From Dendrobium chrysotoxum (taxonomy: Eukaryota > Streptophyta > Magnoliopsida > Asparagales > Orchidaceae): a stretch of DNA of 64,000 nt. This document shows, in pieces, positions 1-10,298 of this stretch. Numbering within the stretch: position 1 is the stretch's first letter; each line of letters starts with the position of its first letter. Made by a program: the position numbers and the translations under genes. The stretch covers positions 71,651,021 to 71,715,020 of the forward strand of contig CM034300.1 in NCBI GenBank assembly GCA_019925795.1, in the 5' to 3' direction. Below the pieces are notes generated by a model that saw only the letters and a program-made list of their open reading frames with translations, had not been told where the DNA came from and made no database searches.

Positions 1-874
1 CTATTTCCTAAAATTTTTAGATATTTTCTTGGGAGCTGTTTTAGAGCAGTTTGATAGGGATTTGAGCTGTGAGATCAAAGCTTATAAATATCACAGCATG
101 TCATCCCTAGAAACTAATAAAAAGTAGGCATAAAATCAGAGATTAAAAAAAAAAATCTTCATTTAAATTTTTTTTTTTAATTTTTTACAAGAATCTAGAA
201 ATTTGTTGAGTGATTTTTATTCTGGTTGTGTATAAAGTTAATACAATCCTAGGACAATTTTTATAGAAGCTTGCAAATAGAGACTACAAATCTGAGATAG
301 AAAGAACTACAAAATATTTATAATAGGAAAGCCATAATATTGAAATTAACAGAAGAAATGATATCCCATTCATATGTTTTTTTGTGCAACTGGTGGTGGT
401 ATAGCAAGGTCTCCTGGATCGATGAACTGGCAGTTGTAGATGTCTTAGATGCTGCAGTCTGGATTGGTGAGGTGGCAATTGAAAGGGTGGCCTGATGAGG
501 TGGGTAGCGGTTTCATGCGCAATGGCTGCGGAATCTGAAGGGGTGGTGGTGCTGTGTGTTTCAACATTTTCCCTTAAGTAAATGAATAAATATCATTCAT
601 CTCAAGTTTTTTCTCTGAGCAATTGTTCTCCAAAGTTTTATGATTTGTCAATCTAATAAAGTATTCTTACATAATAGATACTTGACCTGAAAGTGGCAAG
701 CCAATGTCATTCTATGTAAAACTCTTGTAGGCTTTGAATTGTTGAATCGCTGTTTAAATTTAAGTAGTGTGAACTAAAATTTCCTTGCTTTCCTCAAAAT
801 CTTAAAGTTATACATTTTTCTAAGTTTTGAATAAGCTTGCTGTTTATTAATACTTTTGACTCACCCTTTTGCAG
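1..874. other. Non-coding; probably an RRP6-like intron
   Basis: I see no supportable coding exon here. The stretch is AT-rich with homopolymer runs near 150-185. It ends in a good 3' splice site (pyrimidine-rich tract and GCAG at 871-874) that opens the first recognisable RRP6-like exon, so it is best read as intron of that gene. A short GC-richer patch at 380-560 has open frames but no recognisable protein. Confidence 0.55.
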
Positions 875-3800
875 GGTTTATGTGAATGGAGGGATAAGGT
901 TGCTCGTGAAGAGGATGAAAGCACTGGATATATATTGCCAAACAAAGCTGTCCTTGAGATTGGTACTTGAACATCCTTTAATGTAACTCAACATTACCGA
1001 TTCTCCGGTAGTAATTAAGTACTTTAATTTGCTTCAAATTTTCTTGTGGATGATAGCAAGACAAATGCCTCAATCATCTGGAAATTTACGTCGGTTAGTT
1101 AAATCAAAGCACCCATATGTTGAACGCCACCTGAATGCTGTCTCGAGTATCATTAAAAATGCAATTGCAAATTCCTCTGCTTTTGAGAGCATTGCTGAAG
1201 AGATCAGAAAGGAGCGCATTGAAGCTGTAAGTGAAACCTTTTGATCCACTGAGGTTTTATATTTTTATTTATTAGAGTGAGGTAGTGAGAGGATCCAATT
1301 ATGCAGTTAGCAATGCACATTTCAGAAGCAGAGAACTTAGAATCAGTAAGTCCTGAGCATACTATCGATTGCACTGTTGCAGAAGGGGATGGTAAAAGTT
1401 CCAATAAATTGCATATGCTTTTGGGAGCTGACAATGCAATGCTTTCAAACACGAATCACTCCGTTGATCAAATTGCTTCAGTTGGCAGATTTCAAGAAGA
1501 GAAGAAAATAACAGAGTTGTCATTGTTAGAAACTGGCTATTCATCCAGCAATTGTGATACAGTTGGAACAGTTAAGAGGGAATTGATAGACAATGGAACT
1601 TCTTCATCTTCCCAACGAACCAAAGATGTAAGGCAATGCATATTGTTTGCTCTGGAGACCATTTTTAGTTTGTATTTATAAGATAAGATGCTGAATTTTT
1701 GTTTTTTGCAGGTCACCCCAACAGCTTCGGTTCAGGTAATGAAAAAGCCAGCACGTGCATTTGGAGCTTTGTTTGGAAATTCTTCTAGGGGGAAAACAAA
1801 GCCTTTGAAAGGGAATGACTCCGAGCAGGTATGTGAAATATGATATAGATATGTTTTAATTTATATTCCTAAAGTTGCTTTCAACTTTTTATTGATTGTT
1901 TATAACAGATGGAAATTTAGCTCTTATGAATTTTTTTAACCATGTTAAATATGTTAACTTTTGAAGATCTTTAACTTTATCAAGGTTTTCTTTATAACGT
2001 TTTTTAAGCATGGATTTTTTTGTTATCAGTTGTTTTCATTTTGCTTCTAATTTTTGCTGACCTTATATTGAAAACGACCTATAATTGAATACGAACTTAA
2101 ATTGCAATTCGAACTGATTTATTTCTTTATGAACCTGAATTTCTTATATACTTTTGAATATGAGCCTAAGGTACTATAAGACATCCTTAGTTTTTGCAAC
2201 AAAAGTGATTATTCTTTATTAAAATTGAAAGGTGGGGATTAACAAATTGTGGCTTTTCATATATTTCTTGGTGCATCTCATCCTTAATTTATATTTGTGG
2301 ACCCTTGACCCTGAAGCGTTGTACATCAGTTGTGTATCCCCTGCAGCCCTTTCAGCTTCCTATACCTGTGAAAAGATGTATTCTACTAAAATCGAGGGTT
2401 TGGGCGCACTGTTATAAAAGGATGCTTTATGTTTCTGAAAAACGCTAAAAACTAAGAACTTTTAGTCTCCTATCTACAGTTATTTTTTGCCTTTATGCTA
2501 CTGATAGGAGGTGCTTGTAGAAATTTAGGAAAAGCCTTGATTGAAATTTGATTTTAGCAATTTCAGAAAATCAACAATAAGAAAACTAGGAATAGCACAC
2601 ATAAGAACATTTTTTATTGAAAGTTTTATGAAAGAAAATACAAAATAGAAGTGGATCTTCAATTGGAGAAGAAGATCCGGTTCTCCCAAATCTCTTACCG
2701 TCGGCTAGAACCCAAACACCATAAGAACAATCTAATTTCAGCAAACAACACATAACCCTAACCCTAGGAAAAACCCCTTAAAGCATACAATAAACGACAA
2801 ATACCCAAATAACATTCCCCCAATTCCCTCCCAAATCTACTATATTTCCTTAATTATTTCCCTCCCAAATCAGCCCCCAAACCTTCCCTGGTCAATTAGG
2901 AAATATTTCCTAATTAATCTCCTCCAAATCATCCCCCAAATCAGCCCCAAAATCTGACCTATTCAATTATGAAACATTTCATAATTAATGCCCCCTAAAT
3001 CAGTCCCCAAATCAGCCCCCAAATCTGTCTTCTTCAATTATGAAATATTTCTTAATTAATTCCCTCCAAATTAGCCCCCAAGAGCCAGTCCAGGAAAGGA
3101 CTGGCAGGACCAGTTCAGGAGGGACCCGATCTAACAATACCCCCTCCCAAAGACCCACCTTGTCCGCAAAGTGGAAAAATGGCTCCCTCCTCAATTTCCT
3201 CGTCATTACAAATGATGAGAACTTAAAGAGTTCGGTCCTTACATCTGTGCGCTGGTGTATACCTCTCTTCATATCTGAAACATAACCCCTTTGCCCTCTT
3301 TTTTTGTAGCTCCGTTTCTATGAGTTTCTTGAGGTTTTCCCCATGTCTTCCTCCTACAGTTTTCTCCTTCGGAGTCTCTCTAAGAGTAACCGGTGTTGAC
3401 TCCTTGGATGTCAAAAAGGTTGTGGTCATCCTATATAAACCTCCTGAGCTCTCTATTGGCGCCTCTGATCCTCCACTAACTGGGCTAGCTCCATAACATC
3501 TCTCAAATCACGAGGCCTCATCACTCTAACTATCGCCCGAATATCTGTTTTGAGCCCTTTCATAAATTTTCCCTCCAGTACAGTCTCCGGAAGCCAGTCC
3601 AATCGGCTAGCTAGGTGCTCAAACTGCTCAGGGTACTCCACTATTGTTCCCTCCTGCATTAGAGAAAAGAACTGCTCATAGAAATCCACTCCCTTGCTGG
3701 TTTAGAAACGTTCCAACAAGCAGTCCTGGCCATGCTATTCCATGATATTGGAAACTCCCTCCAGGTCTATATAGGTCACCTCGTATCCCTGTACTGGTAC

Positions 3801-6800
3801 CATGCCAACGCTTGCCTCTCCAAGCACATCCTGGCCGACGTCAGTCTCTCCTCTTCCGTCAATCTATTGCTAATAAAGTATCTTTCCACCATGTATATCT
3901 ACCCACGTGCATCCTTTCCCTTAAAAATAGGCATATTCAGCTTCATCACCCTCGGATCTCCTCTGTTCCCCATGTTTCCTTCATAATTTCACATTCCCCA
4001 AGGAGGTAGTTCCCCTAGGTGTCCTAATCATCCCTTCTACGCTCGTACCCAAACTTTTCATCAAATTCCTACCTCTCCTTTTAAATTCAGCTCCCATTAA
4101 ATCATAATCAGTCCCTCTCCATTCAAATTCAGCGCCCCTTCGATCATAATCAGCTTCTCTCCTTTCAAATTCAACACCCCTTCGATCATAATTAGCCCCT
4201 CCCCTTCAAATTCCACCCCTCCTCTCAAATTAAGCACCCTTTCTTTTATGCCTGACCTCCTCACACCTCTCCCCATACCCTCTACTCAGCTCCTCCTTAG
4301 AAATAGTCTCTGGGGAAGGCATTCTCTCTTCTCCCTCCAGAATCTTCATTCCTGATCTTTCCTTCGCCTAATCGGATTAGGGTTTTTCCCCACTTCCTTG
4401 GTTGGCGGTGGCTTCCCTTGCCTCTGACGACACCATTTTGGGTTGACCCGCGAGCAACTTCTTCAACATCTCCTCCAATGTGAAAAATTTTTCATCAATC
4501 TTCTTGTAGACGACTGAATTTTGACTTCTAAATTTTGAAAGTCGAGTTTGAATATCGAAAATTTCAGATTTCAATTGTTCAATCCCACCTTCCAATACTT
4601 CTACCTTTCTTCCTGTTATAGGTTCCCTAATTTAGGCTCCACTAGTAAAAAACAACTTTGATATGAATTTGGCCTCAAAACAGCAAGACCGGATAGGAAA
4701 CACAGCCAAAATATGCTAGGAAGACTTCCATTTCAACTCAGGAAATTATGCTGATACCAATTTGATAGGAAGTGCTTTTAGAAATTTAGGAAAAGCCTTG
4801 GCTGAAATCTAATTTCAGTAATTTCAGAAAACCAACAACAAGGAAACCATTTATAGAACACACAAGAACACTTTTTAATTGAAAATTTTATGAAAGAAAA
4901 TATAAGATACAAGTGGATCTTCAATTGGAGAGGAAGATCCAGCTCTCCCAAATATTTGGCCGTCGGCTAGAGCCCAAACATCCTAAGAACAATCTAATTT
5001 CAGCAAACAACACATAACCCTAGCTCTAGGAAAAAAACCCTACTTAAAGCATACAATAAACGACAAATACCAAAACAGCCATCCTCCCTCCCAATTATTT
5101 CCTTAATTATTTCCCTACCAAATCAACCCTCAAATCAGCCCCCTAAATCTGCCCTCTTCAATTAGAAAATATTTCCCAATTAATTAGCCCCCAAATCTGT
5201 CCTCTTCAATTAGAAAATATTTCTTAATTAATCCACTCCAAATTAGTCCCAAAATCTGCCTATTTGATTATGAAACATTTCCTAATTAATCACCCCTCTA
5301 AATCAATCCCCAAATCAGCCCCCAAATTTGCCTTATTCAATTAGGAAATATTTTTTAATTAATCCCCTCCAAATCAGCCCCCAAGAGCCAGTCCAGGAAA
5401 GGACCGATCCAGGAGGGACTCGATCTAACAGCTGCCTCCTGCTATACTACTTGGGCCTGCCATCTTCTGATAGATATATGAATGCTATTATGTTAAGTTA
5501 GTAGTTTTGCAAGTAAAATTTGCAAAGAAATTTACCTGTCTGACATTAAATTGTAACAACTGTAACATATATTGCTTTTGCATCAGGAGCATCCTATTAC
5601 GTGAGCACTCATTGTCTCTTCCTGCATTGTACATTAAACTATATATATTATCATACAGCATAAATTTTACGGCACTTTAGAAGTTAGGCACAAACTTGTA
5701 AATCCCAGTTGTTCATTGACATTTGATCTCACGGCCGAGATGGAAATCTGTGGGAGGCTCACCTAGATCACGCCGATCTTTATTAGTTCATAGCCATCCC
5801 TTGACACTTGATCCCACGGCAGGTTGGGAATCCGTGGGAGGGTCAGTTGGATCACGCCAATCTCCTTCCATATTTGGGTGGCTGATTTAGGAATGATTAT
5901 ATTAGGGAAATTGTAACAGCCCAAATTCTTAGCTATCGAGATATTGTCCACTTTGGCCTAAGGGCCTTATGATTTTGTTCTGTTGGTATAACTTTCTAGT
6001 AGGTCACCCATCTCAGAATTTCTCTGAAATGAGCACGCTTAACTACGAAGTTTCTGAATGAAATTTCAATCATGATATCAAAAGACGTCTCGATATTTAA
6101 GAGTTTAGCTTCTTTTACTTAAGGAGCTTTATAATCTCCCCAAGTAACTGACGTTTTCATTAGTATCCATATCCCAGAATCATCCATCAGGCAGATAGGA
6201 TTTTAGAGGTGGCCCCTAAAAGTTCAAGTGGTGACTCCTATCACGTAACACTTTGTCCCATACAGGGTTCAAGAGGTGGCTCCCATGACATAGCGCTTTG
6301 TCTTACATGACACTTAGTTCCCATCTTCCGGCTGGTGTATTGCTCCGATACTAATTGTAATAGTCCAAACTCTTAAATATCGAGATATTGTCCGCTTTGA
6401 CCTAAGGGCCTTACAGTTTTATCCTGTTGGTGTAACTTCCAAATAGGTCACCCATCTCAGAATTTCTCTGGGATGAGCACGCTTACTTGCAGAGTTTTTT
6501 AATGAAATTTCAACCATTACATCAAAAGCGTCTTGATATTTAAGAGTTTAGTTTCTTTTACTCTCCGAAAGAAAGGGATCAAATGATTCTCAGATTGAAT
6601 GGAAGGACTAAAGAAGAGAATGACAAACTAACGAATTCAAGAAAGATTAGAATTTTGATAGGTTTGGCTATCCAAAAAATTATTTAATAAATTTAGAATT
6701 TTAATTATTTATATTAATATTTTTTAGTCATCTTCCGGATTCTTAGCGGTTTCTGGCAGAAATAGTTTTGGAATTATCTTAAATTAGTAGGGAACTAGTT

Positions 6801-9158
6801 CATTGTTGAATCAAGTTGATTCGATCTGGTTTTGTAATCAAATAATAAGAAATTTCATTTCCATCTCAGAAAGTATTTTGACCCTAAAAATCTTTTTACA
6901 TTATCCAACTCTTGAGCAAAGCTCTAGCGCATCCTCCCTCACGTTCTATAAGAGCTAAAAAGCTATTAATTTTCTCTCCTTGTGATTTTTTTACTCTCAT
7001 TGTCGTCCACCTTATTATAAGAGTTTGTTTGTATCAAAAGAGTTTCAATTTAATAGAGAAAATACCGAGGACGTAATATGCAATTTTATTGGTGTGAAGT
7101 TAGTTTTGTCACCCATTATTGTTTTACAATAAATTTGTGCGTGACATTCCATCTACAACTTTCTGCTGGTTGTGTTTGGCTTGAATGAGTTGGACTCTGC
7201 AAATTATATTTTCTTAGTTCTTGGCTTTTGTAATTGAAGTTCAAATTCTAATCTTAATTATTCTCTCTCTCTCTCTCTCTCTTTCTCTATATATATATAT
7301 ATATAATGAGTTGAGTGTAGACTCCATGCTTCTTTTTTCGATGATGGTGAGCGGTAAATCACAATTATGCGATTCAAACTCATGATCTTGAAGATTCAAC
7401 CATCCCCTTTAACTAATGAGACATTGATCATTTCACAATTCCATAGCTTCTTCACAGTTTGCTTATTTTGCTCATCTACCTATGTTGCTACTATAGGGTT
7501 GTATAAATCTTTGTGGACCTCAGTTTAGCTTATGAGTTAGGGTTGCGTATTGTTTTTATACAACTGAAAAAATCAAATAGAATTAATTTTATTTGGTTTA
7601 GCTTTATTCAGTTATTAAGATATTAATTTGATTATTTGTTGTGATTTTGACTTTCTTTAATTTTTTAGTTTAGGTTTGCTTTTTGCTTTAAAGTTTATGA
7701 ACTATAAATATGCAAGTGATGGAAAGATCAGTATGGATATTATTTATTCTACATGTTATTATAAATTTTAGCAATGATTATTTGGTTTTCTTCTTAATGT
7801 TTATTATTTAAACTAAAAATAATTTAGTTTTATTGTTAAAGATAATTACATTTCAATTCATCCAAAATTGAGTTGAACTGAACAAATTAAGGCTTCATTT
7901 AAGACAACTTTCTTAGTGTTTTTTAAAACTGGTTCAATTTTTTCTTGAACTAGAAAATTTTGTAAAAAAAGCTCCTTTAAAAAATAGCAAAAAATTATCT
8001 CAAATGAAGCGTAAGTTCAATTTGAAAAAATAGTTTTATTGGTTTGATTTTTTGAATTTTACAATCAAAATTAATTAGTTCAATTAATTCTTAAATCAAA
8101 CTAATCAATATCGCTCACATCATGAATACAATAACATCAAGATTTTATCCCATTATATAGGGTCGGCTGATCTCATGATTATTTGATAAGTTTTATGTTG
8201 GCTGTCAATTACTTAACGCAATTCTTCATTTTTCTCATCCAAAATTTGAGACCTGACAACAATAATATTTTATATGTACCCAAAAAATTTTAAATGAATA
8301 ATTGACTGCATGGATGCCATTCATGAATATGTTTCAGTGGAGCCAGTAACTGGTCATTTCACACTTCAAATGTTGTCTGCTTATCCGCCTGATCGTTGCG
8401 TTAGGAGACTAATTTATAGGAACCGAGGATTTTACTCCTGAGAAATGTAATGGCGAAGGGGTTCCTCTTGGCCTGATATTATGCTGGTAGTTCAAAATTT
8501 GCTTGAGTACACATGATTTAGTTTGTTTAATGCTTCAACATACTTCATTTTGTTTTAGGAGAAGAATGAGAACAAGCTGGAACAGATCAAAGCCTCTGTG
8601 ATCCTCCCATTCTATTCCTTTCCCAGCGAAGACAATATTCCTGAAACGAGTCCCACAGAGAAGAACGTTGTGCCTACAGAAACTGTGCCAAGTCCAGAGC
8701 AACGGTCAAAAACTCCCACAATGGAAGAAGTAATACTACTGGAAAACGGTACAGATGGTTCAGATTCGCCGGCAGAAAGCCCAAAAACTGTCGATAGACC
8801 TAATGGTGACGCTGATGCGACTGAAACATGCATGTCTCTCTCCGATCTGTCCTCTGGATTTCAGCAGTGCTCCCAATCCATCTACGAAAGGAGCAGCTTG
8901 CAAGCGAACGATAGGCCTTCGCAACTCTTTCCGTTCGACTATTCAACTGCAAGAAAAACCATGAAATTCGGCGAAGAAATTGGAGGTGAAGATGATGATG
9001 GTGGTATGATTGATGGACTTCGTCCAGCTTCCAGAGGAGCAAAGGAAGGTTTTCTGTCAAGCAGAAATAATGGCGAGCCAAGGGAGAGGGGGCACCAACC
9101 TCGGCGGCGGCAAGCATTTCCTCCTTCAGGCAACAGAAGCACTACTTATCGTTGCTGA
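875..9158 (+). CDS. RRP6L: RRP6-like exosome 3'-5' exoribonuclease, C-terminal half (five exons, 5' part outside window)
   Basis: Exons read as 875-962, 1057-1226, 1307-1627, 1712-1828 and 8559-9158, with GT/AG borders and compatible phases; they encode about 431 residues ending at TGA 9156-9158. Exons 1-2 give an HRDC domain (LCEWRD, EDESTGY, LRRLVKSKHPYVERHL), the RNA-binding module that follows the DEDDy nuclease domain in RRP6. Later exons carry family features: KKPARAFGALFGN, KLEQIKASVILPF and a C-terminal block with LSDLSSGFQQC and PFDY. Plant RRP6-like proteins (RRP6L1/RRP6L2 type) act with the nuclear exosome in rRNA processing, RNA surveillance and silencing. The catalytic domain lies upstream of the window and is not seen. 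The last intron (1829-8558) is 6.7 kb and full of transposons. The frame is intact throughout, so this looks like a working gene. Family is confident from motifs; L1 versus L2 is unresolved. Confidence 0.87.
2502..3136 (-). repeat. LTR (3' LTR of the gag-only element)
   Basis: This is the downstream LTR in element orientation, about 635 bp, bounded by TG and CA. It is rich in short repeated pyrimidine motifs of the type CCCCCAAATC and contains two consecutive CCCTAA motifs at about 2753-2766, which are part of the LTR and not telomeric DNA. Confidence 0.83.
3137..3156 (-). promoter_or_regulatory. Polypurine tract of the gag-only element
   Basis: The plus strand shows a C/T-rich run directly next to the LTR end at 3136. 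On the minus strand this is a TTTGGGAGGGGG-type purine run immediately upstream of the 3' LTR, the standard site for plus-strand priming. Confidence 0.6.
3223..4595 (-). pseudogene. Decayed retrotransposon Gag
   Basis: An N-terminal segment (4377-4595) looks like the coiled-coil start of Gag. A central piece at 3453-3689 matches the Retrotrans_gag fold (FYEQF, EQFEHLASRL, FMKGLKTDIRA, MELAQLVED). A C-terminal piece (3223-3429) ends in GLCFRYEERYTPAHRC, which aligns with the CCHC nucleocapsid knuckle of this family, but the second cysteine is a tyrosine. Frameshifts and stops separate the pieces (3690-4376 has no continuous frame). No protease or pol sequence follows. It is a relic and unlikely to make a working capsid protein. 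Confidence 0.75.
4751..4759 (-). promoter_or_regulatory. tRNA-iMet-type primer binding site
   Basis: On the minus strand this reads TGGTATCAG, the first nine bases of the usual initiator-Met primer binding site, 3 bp from the LTR edge at 4763. It fixes the element's orientation as minus. Confidence 0.75.
4763..5430 (-). repeat. LTR (5' LTR of the gag-only element)
   Basis: The upstream LTR in element orientation, about 668 bp, aligned along its length with 2502-3136 and sharing both termini. Confidence 0.83.
5716..5865. repeat. Two-unit direct repeat, period about 85 bp
   Basis: A segment beginning TTGACATTTGATCTCACGG recurs 85 bp later as TTGACACTTGATCCCACGG, and both units end near ATCACGCC. 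No coding potential is seen. It lies just upstream of the Cassandra-like element in the RRP6L intron. Confidence 0.6.
6002..6056 (-). promoter_or_regulatory. 5S-rRNA-like Pol III control region in Cassandra LTR (left)
   Basis: On the minus strand this spans a 5S-like block with AAGCGTGCTC and ATGGGTGACC at the spacing found in the 3' half of plant 5S rRNA. Intervening bases have drifted, so it is not a 5S gene, but it may retain Pol III internal-promoter character. Confidence 0.65.
6446..6500 (-). promoter_or_regulatory. 5S-rRNA-like Pol III control region in Cassandra LTR (right)
   Basis: Second copy of the 5S-like block, in the upstream LTR of the element. ATGGGTGACC is conserved; the other half is more mutated than in the left copy. 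Confidence 0.6.
7261..7306. repeat. (CT)n-(TA)n microsatellite
   Basis: A run of CT dinucleotides passes into a run of TA dinucleotides inside the RRP6L intron. Confidence 0.95.
7891..8011. mobile_element. Tourist-like MITE (diverged), intron of RRP6L
   Basis: The left end GGCTTCATTT and right end AAATGAAGC are inverted and TAA flanks both sides. The interior, with TTTTTTAAAA and poly-T stretches, resembles the other members of the family seen here. TIR mismatches suggest an old copy. Confidence 0.65.
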
Positions 9159-9272
9159 AAGGCTCTACTGCTAAGGCTTTGAAAATAGTGGAGTCAGTGT
9201 GTTATAAATGTTGTGGCTAAACCTATTAATGAAGTGAAATTTCGTTTTTCTGAATCTTGGTTGATTGATATA

Positions 9273-9409
9273 GGCTTCGTTTGGGACGGCTTTTTTATTG
9301 TTTTCAGCTTTTTTATTGCTTCTTAAAACGGAGTTTTAGTTAAAAAAATTTAATTTTTTACTAAAACTTCATTTTAAGAAGCAATACAAAAGCCGTCCCA
9401 AACGAAGTC
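9273..9409. mobile_element. Tourist-like MITE, near-palindromic
   Basis: The termini GGCTTCGTTTGGGACGGC and GCCGTCCCAAACGAAGTC are near-perfect inverted repeats, and the whole 137 bp folds back on itself through TTAAAACGGAG/CTTCATTTTAAG. ATA flanks both sides. It is the best-preserved palindrome of the family in the window, just past the RRP6L stop codon, and may lie in the 3' UTR. Confidence 0.85.
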
Positions 9410-10150
9410 ATAATGCCTCAGCCTTAAATATTATTTCGATATATATTTTTTTATTTATTTTGAACATTTAAATCAATTAAGATAAATTTATACACAACAC
9501 ATGAAAAATTTGAACCTGAAATTTCTTAATTGATAGCTAAAGATCTCAGCTCTCTCATGAGGCCTTTAAGAAAATCATAGAAGCTACTGGATGGGATGAG
9601 CTGAAAATTTTAAAAATAATCCCAGCAAAAAAAATTATTTGAATAACATTATCTATAAAAAAAATTCATCAGAGCATCTATGTTTAATGATATTTATTAG
9701 TTATATTCATAAAAATATAAATAAAAAATAACTAGTATAGCAAGTCATTTAAATGATAAATTATTATTGAATGAACTATATAAAATTTTAACATTAATTA
9801 TCTTTTAATGTTATATTTCTAGCATGAGTTTAAAAACTTCTCTTCTAAATAATGTATAATTAATAATATAAAAATAATAAAATACTATGAGCTTGTAAAA
9901 AATAAATTAAGTAGGGAAATATATGGATTGAAGTATAAATGGCCAAAAGCATATGATATAAGTATGATCAATGGAAGGGTTTGAAATAATAATAGATATT
10001 ATATAATAATAATAATAAATAATATGTAAAAGATGTTATGCAATAAGTCCATAAAATTCATATGAAAATTAATCAAATCGATTAAATGATACATTCACTT
10101 GTATATGTATTATATTTAATCATCCATAGATAACTTCAAGAATTAGCAAG

Positions 10151-10172
10151 AAAGCCATTCCAAACGAAACCT
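10151..10172. repeat. Isolated Tourist-like MITE terminus
   Basis: AAAGCCATTCCAAACGAAACC matches the right end of the MITE family, but no left partner is found nearby. It is probably a truncated copy. Confidence 0.45.
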
Positions 10173-10298
10173 AAAAAGTGAACTCGAGGAGTAAATTCAG
10201 ATTGGGCTGCCCCCAAATTCCTTCTCTACTTCATTTTATACACCTTAATCCTATTCTGCCCAAATTGAAAAGGGTAGCTGATTTGGCACATACCTCTT

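Larger units (their letters stand above)
2502..5430 (-). mobile_element. Non-autonomous gag-only Ty3-gypsy LTR retrotransposon in the RRP6L intron
   Basis: Two related direct repeats of 635 and 668 bp (2502-3136, 4763-5430) flank a 1.6-kb internal region. Read on the minus strand each repeat starts TGTTAGATC and ends CCTATCA. A primer binding site TGGTATCAG (initiator tRNA-Met type, 4751-4759) lies 3 bp inside the upstream LTR, and a purine tract abuts the other. The flanking pentamers GCTAC (2497-2501) and GCTGC (5431-5435) match at 4 of 5 positions, as expected of an aged target-site duplication. Only Gag is recognisable; no protease, RT or integrase is seen, so this is a TR-GAG/LARD-like derivative mobilised in trans. 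The LTRs differ by many substitutions and small indels, so it is not recent. Confidence 0.85.
5911..6562 (-). mobile_element. Cassandra-like TRIM retrotransposon with 5S-rRNA-like LTRs
   Basis: Direct repeats of about 210 bp (5911-6120 and 6355-6562) flank a 234-bp non-coding centre. Each repeat begins TTGTAA and contains GGTCACCCAT followed by GAGCACGCTTA (6002-6056, 6446-6500). These strings are the reverse complement of the conserved control-region part of plant 5S rRNA (AAGCGTGCT, ATGGGTGACC). A 5S-like LTR is the hallmark of Cassandra TRIMs. A degraded tRNA-Met-type primer site (GCTCCGATACTA on the plus strand, about 6342-6354) abuts the right LTR and gives minus orientation, the same strand on which the 5S-like sequence reads in sense. 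It encodes nothing and depends on other elements. I could not fix a target-site duplication. Confidence 0.78.
9159..10298. other. RRP6L 3' flank; AT-rich, MITEs only
   Basis: This holds the 3' untranslated and downstream region of RRP6L. Apart from the MITE at 9273-9409 and an isolated MITE end at about 10151-10172 I see only AT-rich sequence with imperfect TAA/ATA repeats around 9980-10030. Confidence 0.7.

Noticed and set aside
284..560. Minus-strand frame rich in His/Pro/Ser
   Set aside because: No motif, no splice support, and placed in the probable intron of a plus-strand gene.
2753..2766. CCCTAA-CCCTAG telomere-like motif
   Set aside because: Only two units, and it lies inside an LTR with a homologous altered motif at about 4987; it is not an interstitial telomere.
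6002..6500. Possible 5S rRNA genes
   Set aside because: Only part of the 5S sequence is matched, the intervening bases diverge, and both copies are in TRIM LTRs.
8612..9142. Open frames on the minus strand opposite the last RRP6L exon
   Set aside because: They are shadows of the plus-strand exon, whose product has family motifs; the reverse frames have none.
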